Below, piece after piece: positions 1 through 11,130 of a stretch of DNA of 60,000 nucleotides (position 1 is the first letter of the stretch; each line of letters starts with the position of its first letter). The translations under genes were made by a program, and so were the position numbers. The notes under the pieces were generated by a model. The model was not told where the DNA came from. It did not search any database and saw only the letters and a list, made by a program, of their open reading frames with translations. This stretch comes from Symsagittifera roscoffensis (Eukaryota; Xenacoelomorpha; Acoela; Convolutidae). Location: positions 29,812,141 to 29,872,140 of the forward strand of contig NC_087071.1 in the NCBI RefSeq assembly GCF_963678635.1, written 5' to 3'.

Positions 1-451
1 TGATGTTTTATGTCTGAAGACATTTACCCGAGTTAACAAAAAATGTTAAGTTTAAATTTTTTGTTTATGGAAAAATATTTGGGATGCCATCAAATCTCAT
101 TTCATAGAGGAAAAACTCTTGTTAAAATAGCATGTTCGAGCTTTTTTAATCAATGAAGTTGTATGACCAGCATTTTTCATTAAAACATTCATAATATAAA
201 CATTTTCCCATAGTTATAACCGTATGATAAACATTTTTTTCATTAAACGAATGGTATCAAAGGCATTTTTCCATTATTAGCTTCGTACGGCAAGCATTTT
301 TTCATAAAAGAAAAACATATTTTTGCTTTGTTTCTCGAGTTGTGTAAAATCTGTGCCAAAATTGAATCAATTTCTCAATTGATTTTTTCAGTTCACCCTT
401 TTGATTGTTGCGTCTAGCTTGATAAAATTTTGAATTTTAATTTTATAAACG
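1..451. other. AT-rich stretch with irregular short repeats, no gene
   Basis: No coding sequence is recognisable. From about 165 to 320 a loose motif of the form TATGA-n-CATTTTTTCATTA recurs at irregular spacing, four or five times. It resembles a decayed minisatellite and is similar in wording, though not clearly homologous, to the minisatellite near 51.3 kb. Confidence 0.4.
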
Positions 452-605
452 ATGGCGGATAGAGATTTTTTTGAGAGGAAGGGGGGTTAAACTTTCTGTT
501 AGGTCAGCCAAATTGATTTTCCAAGCTCTCCCGAAAAAAATTTTAAGACTAAAAGAGGTCCTTTGGTTTGCCAGATGTCCGAATCTTCGTCCCTACCTCT
601 ATCAC
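452..605 (+). mobile_element. H-family element, internally deleted copy (H4)
   Basis: Begins with GGCGGAT at about 454 and then follows the 5' part of the H element at 22269 (the stretch around AAATTGATTTTCC and AGCTCTCCC). It then jumps to the 3' part of H (AGGTCCTTTGG...TTTGCCAG...GAATC). About 250 bp of the middle is missing compared with the copies at 22269 and 46304. It is non-coding, and lies just before an M element, as H1 does at 22.3-22.7 kb. Confidence 0.55.
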
Positions 606-632
606 AAATCATATCAATAAACTTCAGCAATC

Positions 633-831
633 GGCTCTTTTTCCTTTCCCCCACCTCCCACGACCATCAATTTTATGGTGTAACGAGTGGTTTTACAAGG
701 TTAAAAATGAAGACCAAATTTGTTTGGCACATCCTAATTAGTCAGCATGTCAATTTTCATAATGATCGGACAATGTGAACAGTAACTTTACTAGTATAAA
801 ATTGCAGGTGGGGGAAAAGGAAAAAAAGTCC
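633..831 (+). mobile_element. M-family MITE copy 1
   Basis: About 199 bp. The left end reads GGCTCTTTTTCCTTTCCCCC and the right end is its inverted counterpart GGGGGAAAAGGAAAAAAAGT, giving terminal inverted repeats of roughly 24 bp. The interior shares long stretches with 1224-1426 and 3378-3576, for example GAGTGGTTTTACAAGG, AAGACCAAAT and ATTAGTCAGCATGT. It is non-coding. The size, inverted ends and multiple copies fit a non-autonomous DNA transposon; the parent transposase is not in the window. Confidence 0.7.
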
Positions 832-1223
832 AGCGAGCAAAGGATCAAAACTGAAAATTTACTCTTACGCCATCATTCTTGTTTAAGTTTGTAAAGGACT
901 GTGTTCTGAAACACAGCCATCCAAAATTGGCGAAACACATTAAGAGGTCCCCTTAGTTACAGAGGTCAATAGGCTGCATGGTTATTTTACGAGAAAAAAA
1001 TCTCCAATTCAAAAGGTGTCAAAGCTCGAACATCTAATTTTGTGAGAAGGTTTGTTAGGCGCAACTTCCGAAACGTTTCACTGTTAGTCAATTAAATTTT
1101 TCTATTCGTCTCCAAGTTAACAACTCATATTTTTGAAGCTGCACGTGCGAGAATGTTGTGAAAGCAGTGAAGTTTATTGTCTTGTACGAAATCTTTTAGA
1201 ATTCTTTTTTTTTTTGCAAATCC

Positions 1224-1426
1224 GGCTCTTTTTCCTCCCCCCCCCCACCTCACACGAGCTTCAATATATTAGTGTAACGAGTGGTTTTACGAGGCTGAGT
1301 ATTAAGACCAAATATGTTTGTCGTGGCCTGATTAGTCTGCATGTAAATTTTCATAACAATCCGACAATGTGGTCAACAAATTTACTTGTAAAAATTTGCA
1401 GGTTGGGGGGGGGGGGGGGAAGAGCC
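1224..1426 (+). mobile_element. M-family MITE copy 2
   Basis: Same orientation and interior as copy 1. The inverted ends are GGCTCTTTTTCC and a long G tract followed by AGAGCC. The poly-C and poly-G tracts of the two ends are expanded here, so the ends could pair as a hairpin. Short reading frames across it are not genes. Confidence 0.7.
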
Positions 1427-2030
1427 CCTTGCTTCCTCGTCTCCAAACCTGAGATATTTTTTTGTGATACGTTTGCTCACAAAGTTTGATTGCTATACAA
1501 ATTGGCAAACGAAATAAAGCCAAAAGTTCTTATTTTTCAATGTTGAAATGATCTGAGGCTCTATTTTCGAACCTTTTTTTTATGATGTTTTTTGCTCCAA
1601 CTTTAGTATTATTTTGGGTCTTCTTCATTTTCCATTCCCCTCTTCCCTGTCCGGCCTTAGCAGCAAATAATTCAGCTCAAAATTTTGGTTCAATTTTTTG
1701 TTCAAATTTTTGTTCAAATGTTTGAACAGTAAATTTATTTCTCTCAGCTCGACCAACTCAATTTAAAAAAGGGGCACTTTTCACACTCCCCCGAGCTTTC
1801 AAATTTTCAGTTTCTACATTTGTGTAGATATGGCAACACACAAAAAACTACGATGTCAAAATTAAGAACATATGCTCACTGCTGTTAGTTTTCTCACCGC
1901 GCATGTTTTCTTGCATTATGAGATCCGTTGCTAAAATTCGATCCTTTTTAGTTCCGTCCGTTTGCTTTTTAATGTAAAATTCAATGGTTAGGGGGGGGGG
2001 GCTGTTGGTGAAATAGTGACAATAAAGTCT
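1427..2030. other. unassigned AT-rich stretch
   Basis: No gene or repeat family is recognised. A run of TTCAAATTTTTG-type words near 1690-1725 is low complexity. A poly-G tract at about 1991-2001 and a poly-C tract at 2041-2052 form a short inverted pair. Confidence 0.4.
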
Positions 2031-2254
2031 ATGCTGGTTCCCCCCCCCCCCCACCACCTTTCAAAATACCGAGTTTTATGTTTGTTTTACGTGTTATTAC
2101 GGCTAAATGCGTGATGTTACGTTGTAAAGTATGAAGAACAAATCTGTTCACAGTTGTCGATTTGTTCACCACGCCAAATTTCATTGCAGTATGACAAGGT
2201 TAAATAAGCTTTTCAAAGTTGAATTTGAAAGGGGGGTAACTGGAAAAGAGCCGG
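2031..2254 (+). mobile_element. M-family MITE copy 3 (diverged subfamily)
   Basis: The right end GGAAAAGAGCCGG and a C-rich left end match the M family. The interior (TTACGTGTTATTACGGCTAA, AAGTATGAAGAACAAAT, GTTCACCACGCCAAATTTC) is shared with 2444-2662 and 2700-2902, and in inverted orientation with 9680-9917. This defines a second M subfamily. Non-coding. Confidence 0.6.
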
Positions 2255-2443
2255 TTCTACAAACGTTTATAGCAAGTTTGACATGGGAAGTCGACAAAAA
2301 TTCCTATTACAATGTTTCGTCTTGATTAGTGTTGGTTACTTTTTATTCCTAATTGGCTTTGAAGTATTACCTTTCAGTTCTGATCCAAGTAAGTAATTAA
2401 ATATCAACTTTTTTTCCAATGTTTTTGCAGAGGCCACTCAAGA

Positions 2444-2662
2444 GGCTCTTTTCCATTCCTCCCGCCTTTCAAAATTTCTATTTCCATAGTTATCTTACGT
2501 ATTTTTATGGCTAATTACGTGATATTTTGATGAAAGGTATATGGAACAAACGTGCTCGTAATTGTTAGTTTGTTGACAAGGCCAAGTTTTAATGAATTAT
2601 GACAAGATTGAAAGAGTTTTTTAAAATAATGTTGAAAGGTTGGGGGAATGAAAAAAAAAACT
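2444..2662 (+). mobile_element. M-family MITE copy 4 (diverged subfamily)
   Basis: Left end GGCTCTTTTCCATTCC. The interior matches the copy at 2031 (TTACGT, GGCTAATTACGTGATATT, GACAAGGCCAAGTTT). The right end is a G-rich then A-rich tract. Same orientation as the neighbouring copies. Confidence 0.6.
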
Positions 2663-2699
2663 TTTTTCCCCCTCTTCGTTCCGCAGATAATGATTCGGT

Positions 2700-2902
2700 G
2701 GCTCTTTTCCTCTTTCTCCACTTCAATTTGATAGTTGCTTTACGTGCTATAACGGCTATAACTATGATATTACGAGGTGAAGTATGAAGACAAAATCTTT
2801 TCACAATTGTTATAAATTTGTTCACCATGCAAAATTTCATTACATTATGACAATGTTTAAAATTTGAAATTCAAATGTGGGAAAGAAAGTCGAAAAGAGT
2901 CG
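2700..2902 (+). mobile_element. M-family MITE copy 5 (diverged subfamily)
   Basis: Left end GGCTCTTTTCC and right end GAAAAGAGTCGG are inverted. Interior words such as GTGAAGTATGAAGAC and TTTGTTCACCATGCAAAATT match the copies at 2031 and 2444. Only about 40 bp separate it from the preceding copy. Confidence 0.6.
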
Positions 2903-3377
2903 GTTCGATTCTTCTTGTTGTTTAAAAAGTAAATTGCTGAGAAGTTTTATGAGCAGTCCATTATCATCAGAAAATTTGTGAAAAATTAGCAGATTTTGTA
3001 TCAGGGCAAAAAACTTAAGCTGTTTTCAATTTTCTTAGTTTACTTATTATGGTTTAATGCTTGAAGAACAGATGAAGAACAGATGTGTTCACAAAACTTA
3101 TTTGTTCACGACTAAAAACATCATTACTTTAGGACAAAGTGAAATTAGTTTTTCAAAACTAAAGTTCATGTGTGGAGAAATTCAAACTTGTTTTCGTTGA
3201 AAGACTTGATAGGTTATGGTTACTATTTCGCCGAAGAAATTGGAAAAATGCCAAACCATAACCTATCAATTTTTCAGCAAACTTGAGATTCCAAAAGTAA
3301 TTACATCAGCGATAATGTTGGGAAACACAAAAGTTCGTTCAAAGTTTAAAAATGAGCAATGCTGCAAAACGTTTTTG
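2903..3377. other. spacer with a strong hairpin
   Basis: No gene is seen. Part of the middle (about 3010-3180) resembles the M interior very weakly (AAGAACAGATGTGTTCAC). A perfect 16-bp inverted repeat is listed separately at 3206-3269. Confidence 0.4.
3206..3269. repeat. perfect 16-bp inverted repeat (hairpin)
   Basis: TTGATAGGTTATGGTT at 3206-3221 is exactly complementary to AACCATAACCTATCAA at 3254-3269, with a 32-base loop. Pairing continues imperfectly outward (GTTGAAAG against CTGAAA). No element is known to me with this stem. Confidence 0.8.
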
Positions 3378-3576
3378 GGCTCTTTCCCCCCCCCCCACCT
3401 CACTCAAACATGAATTTAATGGTAAAAAAGTGGTTTAACAAGGTTAATTATGAAGACCAAATATGTTTTTTTATAGCCTAATTAATCTGCATGTCAAATT
3501 TCACGTCAATCGGACAAAGTGAACAGTAACTTCAAATATATAAATTTGCAGGTGGGGGGAAAAGGAAAAAGAGCCC
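3378..3576 (+). mobile_element. M-family MITE copy 6
   Basis: Close in structure to copies at 633 and 1224. The ends are GGCTCTTTCCCCCC and GGGGGGAAAAGGAAAAAGAG. The interior has GTGGTTTAACAAGG, AAGACCAAATATGTT and CAATCGGACAAAGTGAACAG. Non-coding. Confidence 0.7.
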
Positions 3577-3784
3577 GTTTTTGTAATTTAAAAACCATGA
3601 ACCTAATTTCTCTCTCAATCACTGGCAGAGCAAAAACTTGAACTAGTTTAACGGTCGACGGCGTTAATTCTCGGTTCTTTTCCGCTTTCACCTTCAAAAT
3701 GCCCACTTTTAAAGATGCCTTGAATTTTTTTTATGTCTAAACGCGCAATAATAATAAATAACGTACACTGGGCAAAGTCAGAAC

Positions 3785-4373
3785 CGCAAATTCAGAACTT
3801 TACTCTGTAAAATTAACCGCAGATTCAGAACTTTACTCTGTAAAATGCCTGTTTTCAATGTACATTTTGGACTACCTTTCCTTCGAAATTCAGTAAAATT
3901 TTTAAATTGAACGAGAGCAAATCAGCTACCATCTGTGAAAGAATCAATATTTGGTTTCAGTTACTTACCAATGTGAACCGGGTCTGAAAATGCCAGTTTT
4001 CCTCATCTGCACTAAGTTTTTTATTTCGCGTGAATAATTGACAAAAGTCTGAGTTTAGTTTTAAAAGTTTCACTCTTATTGTTTCCATTTTCTCGCTGGG
4101 AATGTTTCACGTTGCATCAACAAATTTTTTACTTCGCTTCTTCAAGAAAGATTTCTCTACCAAGCAAAATTTAGTGCAGAGGAGGAAAACTGGCATTCCC
4201 ATACCCAGATTACATTCGTAAGTCATTAAAACCAAAAAATGATATTTTCACAGGTGGTAGCTCTAATCATTAGCTCTCAGTCAATGCAAGAATTTTACTG
4301 AATTTCAAAGGAAAAGTTGTCCAAAATGTTCATTGAAAACATGCATTTTACAGAGTAAAATCCTGAATTTGCG
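3785..4373. mobile_element. palindromic (fold-back) element
   Basis: The two halves are inverted copies. CGCAAATTC at 3785 mirrors GAATTTGCG at 4365-4373. TTTACTCTGTAAAATGC, GTTTTCAATG and ACATTTTGGAC of the left arm recur inverted at about 4320-4365. Further inside, AGCTACCATCTGTGAAA and AATGCCAGTTTTCCTC recur inverted near 4250 and 4190. Arms are about 230 bp with a ~130-bp centre. The first ~30 bp of the left arm is tandemly doubled. It is non-coding and abuts LINE copy A directly. Consistent with a fold-back transposon; no target duplication was found. Confidence 0.7.
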
Positions 4374-5773
4374 CAAGCAGCTCTGACTGGTTTGTGATTA
4401 CGCAACCAATAGGCCAGAGCATGGGTCCTTTAATACAAATTTTTGATGCAGTATCAATTATGAAATAACCTTTACATCTCTGTGATGATTTTCGACCATA
4501 TCGGTTTTCTTTGTTAATTAAAGTAGTCACCCATCCAACCTTTTTCCTAATTTAAAAAAATCAATGTCTCGAAAAAAAATATTCAATTCCCATCATTTTT
4601 TTGTCTGCAAATGCAAAAATAAGGTAAAAAATACATCGTAAGTCAGGGACAGCGAACAATTGGAAGCAGAGGTGCGAAATTCTACAGGCCGTTGCAACTA
4701 CTTTTCAATCTGATAGGATGAACAATGACTCATAAGGGAAATTAAAGTATGCAATTAACCAACCACTTTTCAATACAAAACACGAAATCTTTTCGGAAAC
4801 ACCTTCAAAAAGTAGCGTTTTTGATTGATCACTTATATCCAAAGCCGAAACCGATATGTGTCAGAGAAATTTAATTGAACGAAAATCAATTGCGTAGTTG
4901 TTTTCTTTTTCATGAATGTCAACTTTCAATTGAGTGTGCAAATAACAGACCAAAGTTTGCAAATTTGCAAAACAGCTTCTTTTTTTGAGTTTTTGGCAAG
5001 TTTTTTTCAGAAAACTTATTTTCAATTTTGAACAGAAGTTGTTTGTTTAGTTTACGTCAACTTGATTTTAATTCAAAACAAGGCATATAGACGCTTTTAT
5101 TTCGATGATTGAAGAATTTAGGTTTCGCTGGAACGATCAACCCATTTTAACCCAGTGCACATTCATAGACCTGAAAAAAGAAAAATTGGTACAGTTGACA
5201 ATGTTAATTTGCTGGATAAATGCAAGTCAAACAGACCCTAGAGAAAAAAACTTAAATATTTTTTCTTTTGATTAACTTATTAACAAACATTAAACAACAT
5301 GTTGCAGAAAGTTTACATCAGTATTTATACAACAGAAAGTAATATGTATACATCGATGTATAATTTTGGTGCCTTACAGGTGACATTATTCTGCCCACTT
5401 TCAATCATTTTTATTTAAAATGATACAGAAAAAGCAACAGACGTCAACAAGTTATTAACTTGTTACTCTGTGCAGATGATACCGACATGAAAAGAATCTC
5501 TTCACCGAATAGTCTTAAAGCAGATCACAAAAATTTTTAGATGGAAGCTTGTTTTTGGGAAGCAAGCAAATAACGAGCACTTAAAATAGAACCCACTGAA
5601 ACTGTGCTTTGTGGTAAAAATCAGCTGTAGAATTTCTACAATTACATTTTTCATTGGAAAAAAAAGAAAAATTCAAAAGTTTCAAGTAACTCGGTTGAAT
5701 TGTAGATAAAAAATCAACGTTCGAAAAACCATGTAGACTCTTGCGAAACAAAAGCCAGTACTGTGGGCTTTAT
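4374..5773 (+). pseudogene. LINE copy A, decayed reverse transcriptase segment
   Basis: A non-LTR retrotransposon fragment riddled with frameshifts and stops. Frame by frame the reverse transcriptase is readable: IDAFISMIEEFRF, TQCTFIDLKK, VDNVNLLDKCKSN and CADDTDMK, which replaces the usual F/YADD active site. These occur in the order expected of LINE RT blocks. The copy is a direct repeat of 6811-8259, close to identical over long runs, and ends abruptly at the shared GCCAGTACTGTGGGCTTT. ORF1 is missing on the left, where the palindromic element sits. Not functional. Confidence 0.75.
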
Positions 5774-5859
5774 GTATCGAGAAAGATCTGTTCAAAATTG
5801 TCAAATTGTTAAGCATGCTAGTTTTCTTTGCATCATCAAAAAAAAATTTATATGATATG

Positions 5860-8259
5860 AAAGGTATGGGCAAAATTGAGAGGTTGAGAGCACTAGAGAG
5901 ACAATCACTCAAGAGGTCTGTTTCATTATTGCAAACTAGCCCTTCGATGCCAGAGACTAAATGAGGTGCCATGGAGGCTCTGAGATTTTTCAAAAGAAAT
6001 CGGAGTTGAAATTAGAATAGAAAGTGTCTTCTTCTGCTTGGGAGTTCAAGGGTTTTGTCGAATTTTACCTGCAAATTTGTATTCTTTGACGACGTGTTTG
6101 TTAGAAGGAACAGAAGGCGAGCTTTACACAAAAATTTCATTCCAAGGAACTGAAAAAATGTTTTACTTATACGAGACACTGCCCGAAGCAGAAGGAGAAA
6201 TAAAAACAGCCAATACGCCAATTGGTATCGAGACCGTAACAAACAACTGTGTGGTTTTGGTCGCAGTGAAGACAGGAAATCATGACAAATAAAGTCAAAG
6301 TAAACAGCGTCGATGATCTGAAGAAAAGAAAAATTCAATAAAAAGAAAGTCTGTGCAAATTGCGAAATGGGAGTGCAACTGCTAAAGAAGGGTCTCCTTC
6401 AAAAAAAGACTTCAGGCTGCCCAACACTGAGCACTGGAAGCGTCTGTTTCTACCATCGAATTAGTAACTGAAACCTAAAACTTTGAGGTAAAAATGAGCA
6501 GCTATGAAAAATTTCGTTGAATGTCTAATTTTATGTATTGAACACTTCAAGTATAATTGTTTGTCATCTGAACTTTTTAGAACCGTCAAAATGTAAACCA
6601 AAACAAAAAAAAACTCGCTTTCGTTCTTTTTTAGTTTTGTTAGGGTATTTTAGGTTAACATTGTTTCTTTTCTAATTGTTTTTCTGAATATCCTCAGTAA
6701 TATTTTCATTGTTTTTTTTCGCTAGATCTGATTTTCAAAGGAGAGTTAAGAAAGTATACTCCGATTCGGAGCTAGGTTACAGTTTTGTCAATTTTTGTCA
6801 GCCCAGTTGTGACTACGCAAGCAGCTTTGACTGGTTTGTGGTTACGCAACCAATAGGCCAGAGCATGGGTCCTTCAATACAAAGTTTTGATGCAGTATCA
6901 ATTAAGAAATAAACTTTACAGCTCTGTGATAATTTTTGACCATATCGGTTTTTTTTTCTAATTGAGTAGTTACCCATCCAACCTTACTTCTAATTAAAAA
7001 AGAATCAAAGTCTCAAAAAAAAACATATTCAATTCCCATCATTTTTTTTTGTCGGCAAATGCAAAAAAAAAAATAAGGTAAAAAATACAACATAAATCTT
7101 GGAGAGCGTACAATTGGAAGCAGAATTGCCAAGTTTTACAGGCCGTTGCAACTACTTTTTCATCTGATATGATAAACAATGACTCATAAGGGAAGTTAAA
7201 GTTAAGGGAAGCAATTAACCAACCACTTTTCACTACAAAACACGAAGTCTTTTCGGAAACACCTTCAAAAAGTGGCGTTTTTGATTGATCAACTATATCC
7301 AAAGCCGAAGCCGATATGTGTCAGAGAAATTTAATTGAACGAAAATCAATTGCGTAGTTGTTTTCTTTTTCATGAATGTCAACTTTCAATTGAGTGCGCA
7401 AATAACAGACCAAAGTTTGCAAAATTGCAGAACAGTTTCTTTTTTGTTTGGGTTTTTGGCAAGTTTTTTTCAGGAAGCTTATTTTCAATTTTGAACTTAA
7501 ATTTTTTGAACTAAAATTTTGACAGAATTTGTGTGTTTACTTCAAGTAAATTTGATTTTAATTCAAAACGTGGCACTATAGACGCTTTAATTTCGATGAT
7601 TGAAGAATTTAGGTTTTGCTGGAATGATCAACCCATTTTAACCCAGTGCACATTCATAGACCTGAAAAAAAACAATTGGTACAGTTGACAATGTTAATTT
7701 GCTGGATAAATGCATGTCAAACAGACCCTAGAGAAAAAAACTTTAAATATTTTTTCTTTTGATTAACTAATTAACAAACATTAAACAACATGTTGCAAAA
7801 AGCTTTCATCAGTATTTATACAACAGAAAGTAATACGTATTCATCGATGTATAATTTTGGTGCCTTACAGACGACATTATTTTGCCCCTTTTTAATCATT
7901 TTTTTTAAATGATGTAGAAAAAACAACAGACGCCAACAAGTTAGTAACATTTTTCTCTGTGCAGATGATACCGACATGAAAACAATCTCTTCGCCGAATA
8001 GTTATAAAGCAGATCGCAAAAATTCTTAGATGGAAGCTTGTTTTTGGAAAGCAAGCAAACAACGAGCACTTAAAAAAGAACAAACTAAAACTGTGCTTTG
8101 TGGTAAAAATCAGCTGTAGAAGTTCTACAAGTACAATTTGCATTGGGAAAAAAGAAAAACTCACACGTTTCAAGTAACTCGGAAGAATTGCAGATAAAAA
8201 ATCTACGTTCGAAAAACCATGTAGCCTCTTGCGAAACAAAAGCCAGTACTGTGGGCTTT
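5860..8259 (+). pseudogene. LINE copy B, decayed ORF1 plus reverse transcriptase
   Basis: Starts with an ORF1-like relic at about 5930-6500. It is homologous to 17100-17620: both have CTTCGATGCCAGAGA-type and GAGGCTCTGAGATTT-type words, and a CCTGCAAATTTGTATTCTTT / CTGCAAGTTTGCGTACTTT block. The RT part (about 7590-8259) repeats copy A, with FIDLKK-, VDNVNLLDKC- and CADDTDMK-like segments. Many frame breaks. Copies A and B lie head to tail, so A is either a truncated insertion or a product of unequal exchange. Confidence 0.7.
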
Positions 8260-9010
8260 TTTACAAGAAGAAAAAGTTTTGAACAAAAAACAGCTCCTTT
8301 TTTCCTATGAAGCTCCTTTTTGCCTACGCAACATCAGAAAGAACAAAAGTGAAATACTAGAAATGCTATTGAAACGTCTTACAAAAACCATTCGATAAAA
8401 AGTTTAAATCAATCAAACATAACACATTTTTAGTTAAAAATTACATAATTTTGAACTGCTAAAAACTTATAGCAAATTAATACGGAGTAAAAGCCAATAT
8501 GAAGTTTTACAAAAGGTAGGTACTCAACAAATGCAGCAAAAATTTTTTAAAAAGGAAATTTTTTTTTGAAAATTTTTGCAATATACACAAAAAATGCATC
8601 AAAGCACTCGATTCCTGCTAGAAATTGTGTCCTCCTCACAGCTTGTTTTTATTGTTCACTGAGCTTACAGAAATAACAAAATATTTTAATAACCAAAACT
8701 AAACAGTTTTACTCAAGCTAACGGTGAACTGATAAATAAGCTATTTTTCAGTTAAACTTCGATGTGTCTGATTTTGTCTCTTTGAATCTTTTCGACAAAA
8801 AAAAATTTCTAGCAGTTTTTCATTCTAGTGAACCGCCACTTTCTATTCCAGCAAACGGTATAACTTTTCCCTTCCATCTTTATCGAGCAAGTTGAGCTCT
8901 CATTCCAAGTGTTTGTTTCCCCTAACCACAAGGGTATCCAAAATAACCATTTTCGATTTTTGCACTGAGACGCCGAAATGTAGGCCTAACTTATGGCACT
9001 CTTTCACTGA
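8260..9010 (+). repeat. LINE 3' region, copy after B
   Basis: Sequence shared with 10990-11730 (after LINE D) and about 20340-21000 (after LINE C). Examples are TTTTTGCAATATACACAAA, GCATCAAAGCACTCGATT and the block around CAAACGGTATAACTTTTCCC. Because three LINE copies share it downstream of RT, it is best read as the C-terminal or 3' untranslated part of that LINE. No intact frame. Confidence 0.6.
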
Positions 9011-9679
9011 TTTTGTTGTTTAAAAAATTTCTTAATTTTTATTTTTGTTCAAGTCATGACTTCACTGGGAAAAAAACTTAATTATTAAAATTATGACAGT
9101 GTTAAAAAGAATTCTGCAAAACAAGAACTGAAAGTTGGGAGTGAGTGGAAAAGAGTCAACTTCTGGGCTGCGGATTATTACTACCGTGGATCCCAGTAAC
9201 TGCTTCTGATGGATAGTTTCACGGTACACGTTGACATTTTTAATAGATTTCACGTAAATTGTTATACAATTTGACGGAACAATCACGATCCTTGATCATA
9301 GTATAGTTATGATTTTTTTCATCTTCAGCCCGCTGAAAATACCTCATAATTGCCTCATTTTCCTAAATAAAGTCATTTACACAATGAAAGTCCTACTGTT
9401 GGAAAAGTACTGAAAAATGCAACACAGCACTTAGGAGGTACCCATCACGCTGATAACAGCAATAATGTATTTTTACACTTGACTTATTTTGGCAACAGAT
9501 AAAATCATCAAAATCTGCTTTCTTTCCAGATGTTTCACTATGTTTAAACAATTTACTTCGTGAGGGATATTTCAAAGCAATAACCTGAAAATATAAGATT
9601 TCTTTGCGTGGTAAAAAAAATAAATGAATAATAAACAACTTTGGTTGTGATGACTCAAAAATAAACAAGTTTAAGCAGT

Positions 9680-9917
9680 TTTTTCCCACTCCCCATCCCC
9701 TCCATCCGCCCCCAAAAAGTATCAATTTCAGTGCTTAAAACTTTTTTTGCGAAAACGTACCGAAATTTTGCAGGCAATCAATTCAGTTGTTGTGTACACA
9801 GTGAACACTTTTGTTTTTTTTTCATACCTTACATCGTAACATCACGCATCGAGCCATAAAAACATGTAATACAGGTCAGAAACCGAAAAACTGATATGTG
9901 GGAGTGGAAAAAAGTCC
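9680..9917 (-). mobile_element. M-family element, inverted copy (diverged subfamily)
   Basis: Read on the minus strand it follows the M copy at 2031: GGCTCGATGCGTGATGTTAC, then AAGGTATGAAAAAAA, then GTTCACTGTGTACAC. G/C-rich ends lie at about 9683 and 9910. Non-coding. Confidence 0.5.
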
Positions 9918-10011
9918 TTTTCTTAAGTATGTTAATTTTAGTTTGCTGTAGCCACGGGGGAAATGAAAAACGCCGAGTTTTTTAAGAGAACAGTTAGAAT
10001 TGCATGACGGA

Positions 10012-10204
10012 TCATTTTATTTTTCACCCCCTACTGCTCTCTCTTACAAGTTAAATCAATGTTCGAAACATCAGATCAGAATGAAAATATGAATATGAAC
10101 ATGCGGACTGATTAGGTCATGACAAACAAATTTCGTCCTCATACTTATCCTAATAAAAGCATTCATTAAACCATAAAAATGAGGCTGCGGAAAAGGAAGA
10201 AAGC
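10012..10204 (-). mobile_element. M-family element, inverted copy
   Basis: On the minus strand: GGCTTTCTTCCTTTTCC at the start, then GAGGACGAAATTTGTTTGTC and CCTAATCAGTCCGCATGT, matching the interior of 633-831. The far end is C-rich on the plus strand (CACCCCCTACTGC). It has a duplicate partner at 12420-12601. Confidence 0.6.
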
Positions 10205-10327
10205 CGACATTACTAGAAACTATTAGTTAAAACCTTTTAAAACCAAATAGCAAAAAATAAATTCCCGCAAAATCAAAACTTTATGACAAGTTTGGCGTCA
10301 AAATAATTACAAAAAATATATATTGAA

Positions 10328-10589
10328 TTGAAGATAGCAACTCTAAAAAAAACACGAGTTGTTAGTTTCGTCAAAAATTGCACAAACAAAATTATTTTGG
10401 TTCCAAAAATTGCTAGTTGTAGGCCACTTCAACCAGTTTTTTTTCTCATTTTACTCACTTTTTGGTTGCCGCTTCTAATTTTGGGAAATAGTATTTTTGT
10501 TACAATCGACAAGGTAATTTACGGGATGAAATCAAATCAAATGGACATTGGAGAAATAATTTAAATTATTTTTTCAAATTTTGAAAACC
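10328..10589. other. junction of the two duplicated units
   Basis: An open stretch of 78 codons here has no recognisable domain and I do not call it a gene. The left part (TGAAGATAGCAACT...AAAAACAC) is the continuation of the duplicated segment. Confidence 0.35.
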
Positions 10590-11130
10590 TATAAAGCACC
10601 CAGAAAAAAATATGTAAACTTCTTGAGAAAAAAATCAAATGCTGAAGGAATAAACTTTGGTGCTCAGTAGGGATCATTTTTTGGCAATGAATGATATAGA
10701 AAAAGAAGCAGTCGTCAACAAAATAGTAAAATGTTACTATGTGCAGATGATACAGACATAAAACCACCTTCTTCCTCGATTAGTCCAAAAACGGATCACC
10801 AGAAAATCTCAGACGAAAGCTTATTTTCGAGCAAAATACAACACTTGAAACAGAAAAACTATGAATTTTGGTAAAAATTAATTGTAAATGTTTTTACAAA
10901 TACAACACTCAAAGGCGAAAATTAAAAAGACTCAAAAATTTCAAGAATCTTGAATAATTGTAGATGAAAAAAAGCTAGTACTGTCGGCTTTTTTAAAGAC
11001 GGAAAGTCATAAACAAAAAAAAACGACTCCTTTTTGCTTTCTTTTGGCTGCTTTTTTTTCATTAAAACCACATATTACAAAAAAAAAATAATCAAATATG
11101 CGACATTTTTACTGAAGGATTACATACCTA
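10590..11130 (+). pseudogene. LINE copy D, short reverse transcriptase relic
   Basis: Corresponds to the RT segment around the active site in copies A-C: TTTGGTGCTCAGTAGGGATC is the GVPQGS-like block, ATGTGCAGATGATACAGACA encodes CADDTD, then TGGTAAAAATTAATTG and CTGTCGGCTTTTTTAAAGA as in the other copies. Upstream RT blocks and ORF1 are absent. Heavily decayed. Confidence 0.65.

Larger units (their letters stand above)
9011..10327. repeat. segmental duplication, left copy
   Basis: Collinear with 11731-12684 continued at 14655. Shared landmarks in order: GGAAAAGAGTCAACTTCTGGG, ACACGTTGAC, CTCATTATTGCCTCATTTT-like, GGCATGACGTATCATTTTT-like, CAAAATGAGGCTGCG-like, and TGAAGATAGCAACT (10331 against 14701). 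It contains inverted M elements at 9680-9917 and 10012-10204. No gene. This copy lacks the hAT insertion that the other carries. Confidence 0.65.

Noticed and set aside
162-320. CRISPR-like or satellite array of CATTTTTTCATTA words
   Set aside because: Spacing and units are irregular, there are no constant repeats, and the genome is eukaryotic.
1400-2055. long G and C homopolymer tracts as G-quadruplex regulatory sites
   Set aside because: They are the expanded ends of M-family elements or simple tracts; nothing ties them to a gene.
5682-8239. minus-strand frames of 87-115 codons across LINE copies A and B
   Set aside because: They are antisense to LINE RT and ORF1 relics and are not kept open between the two copies.
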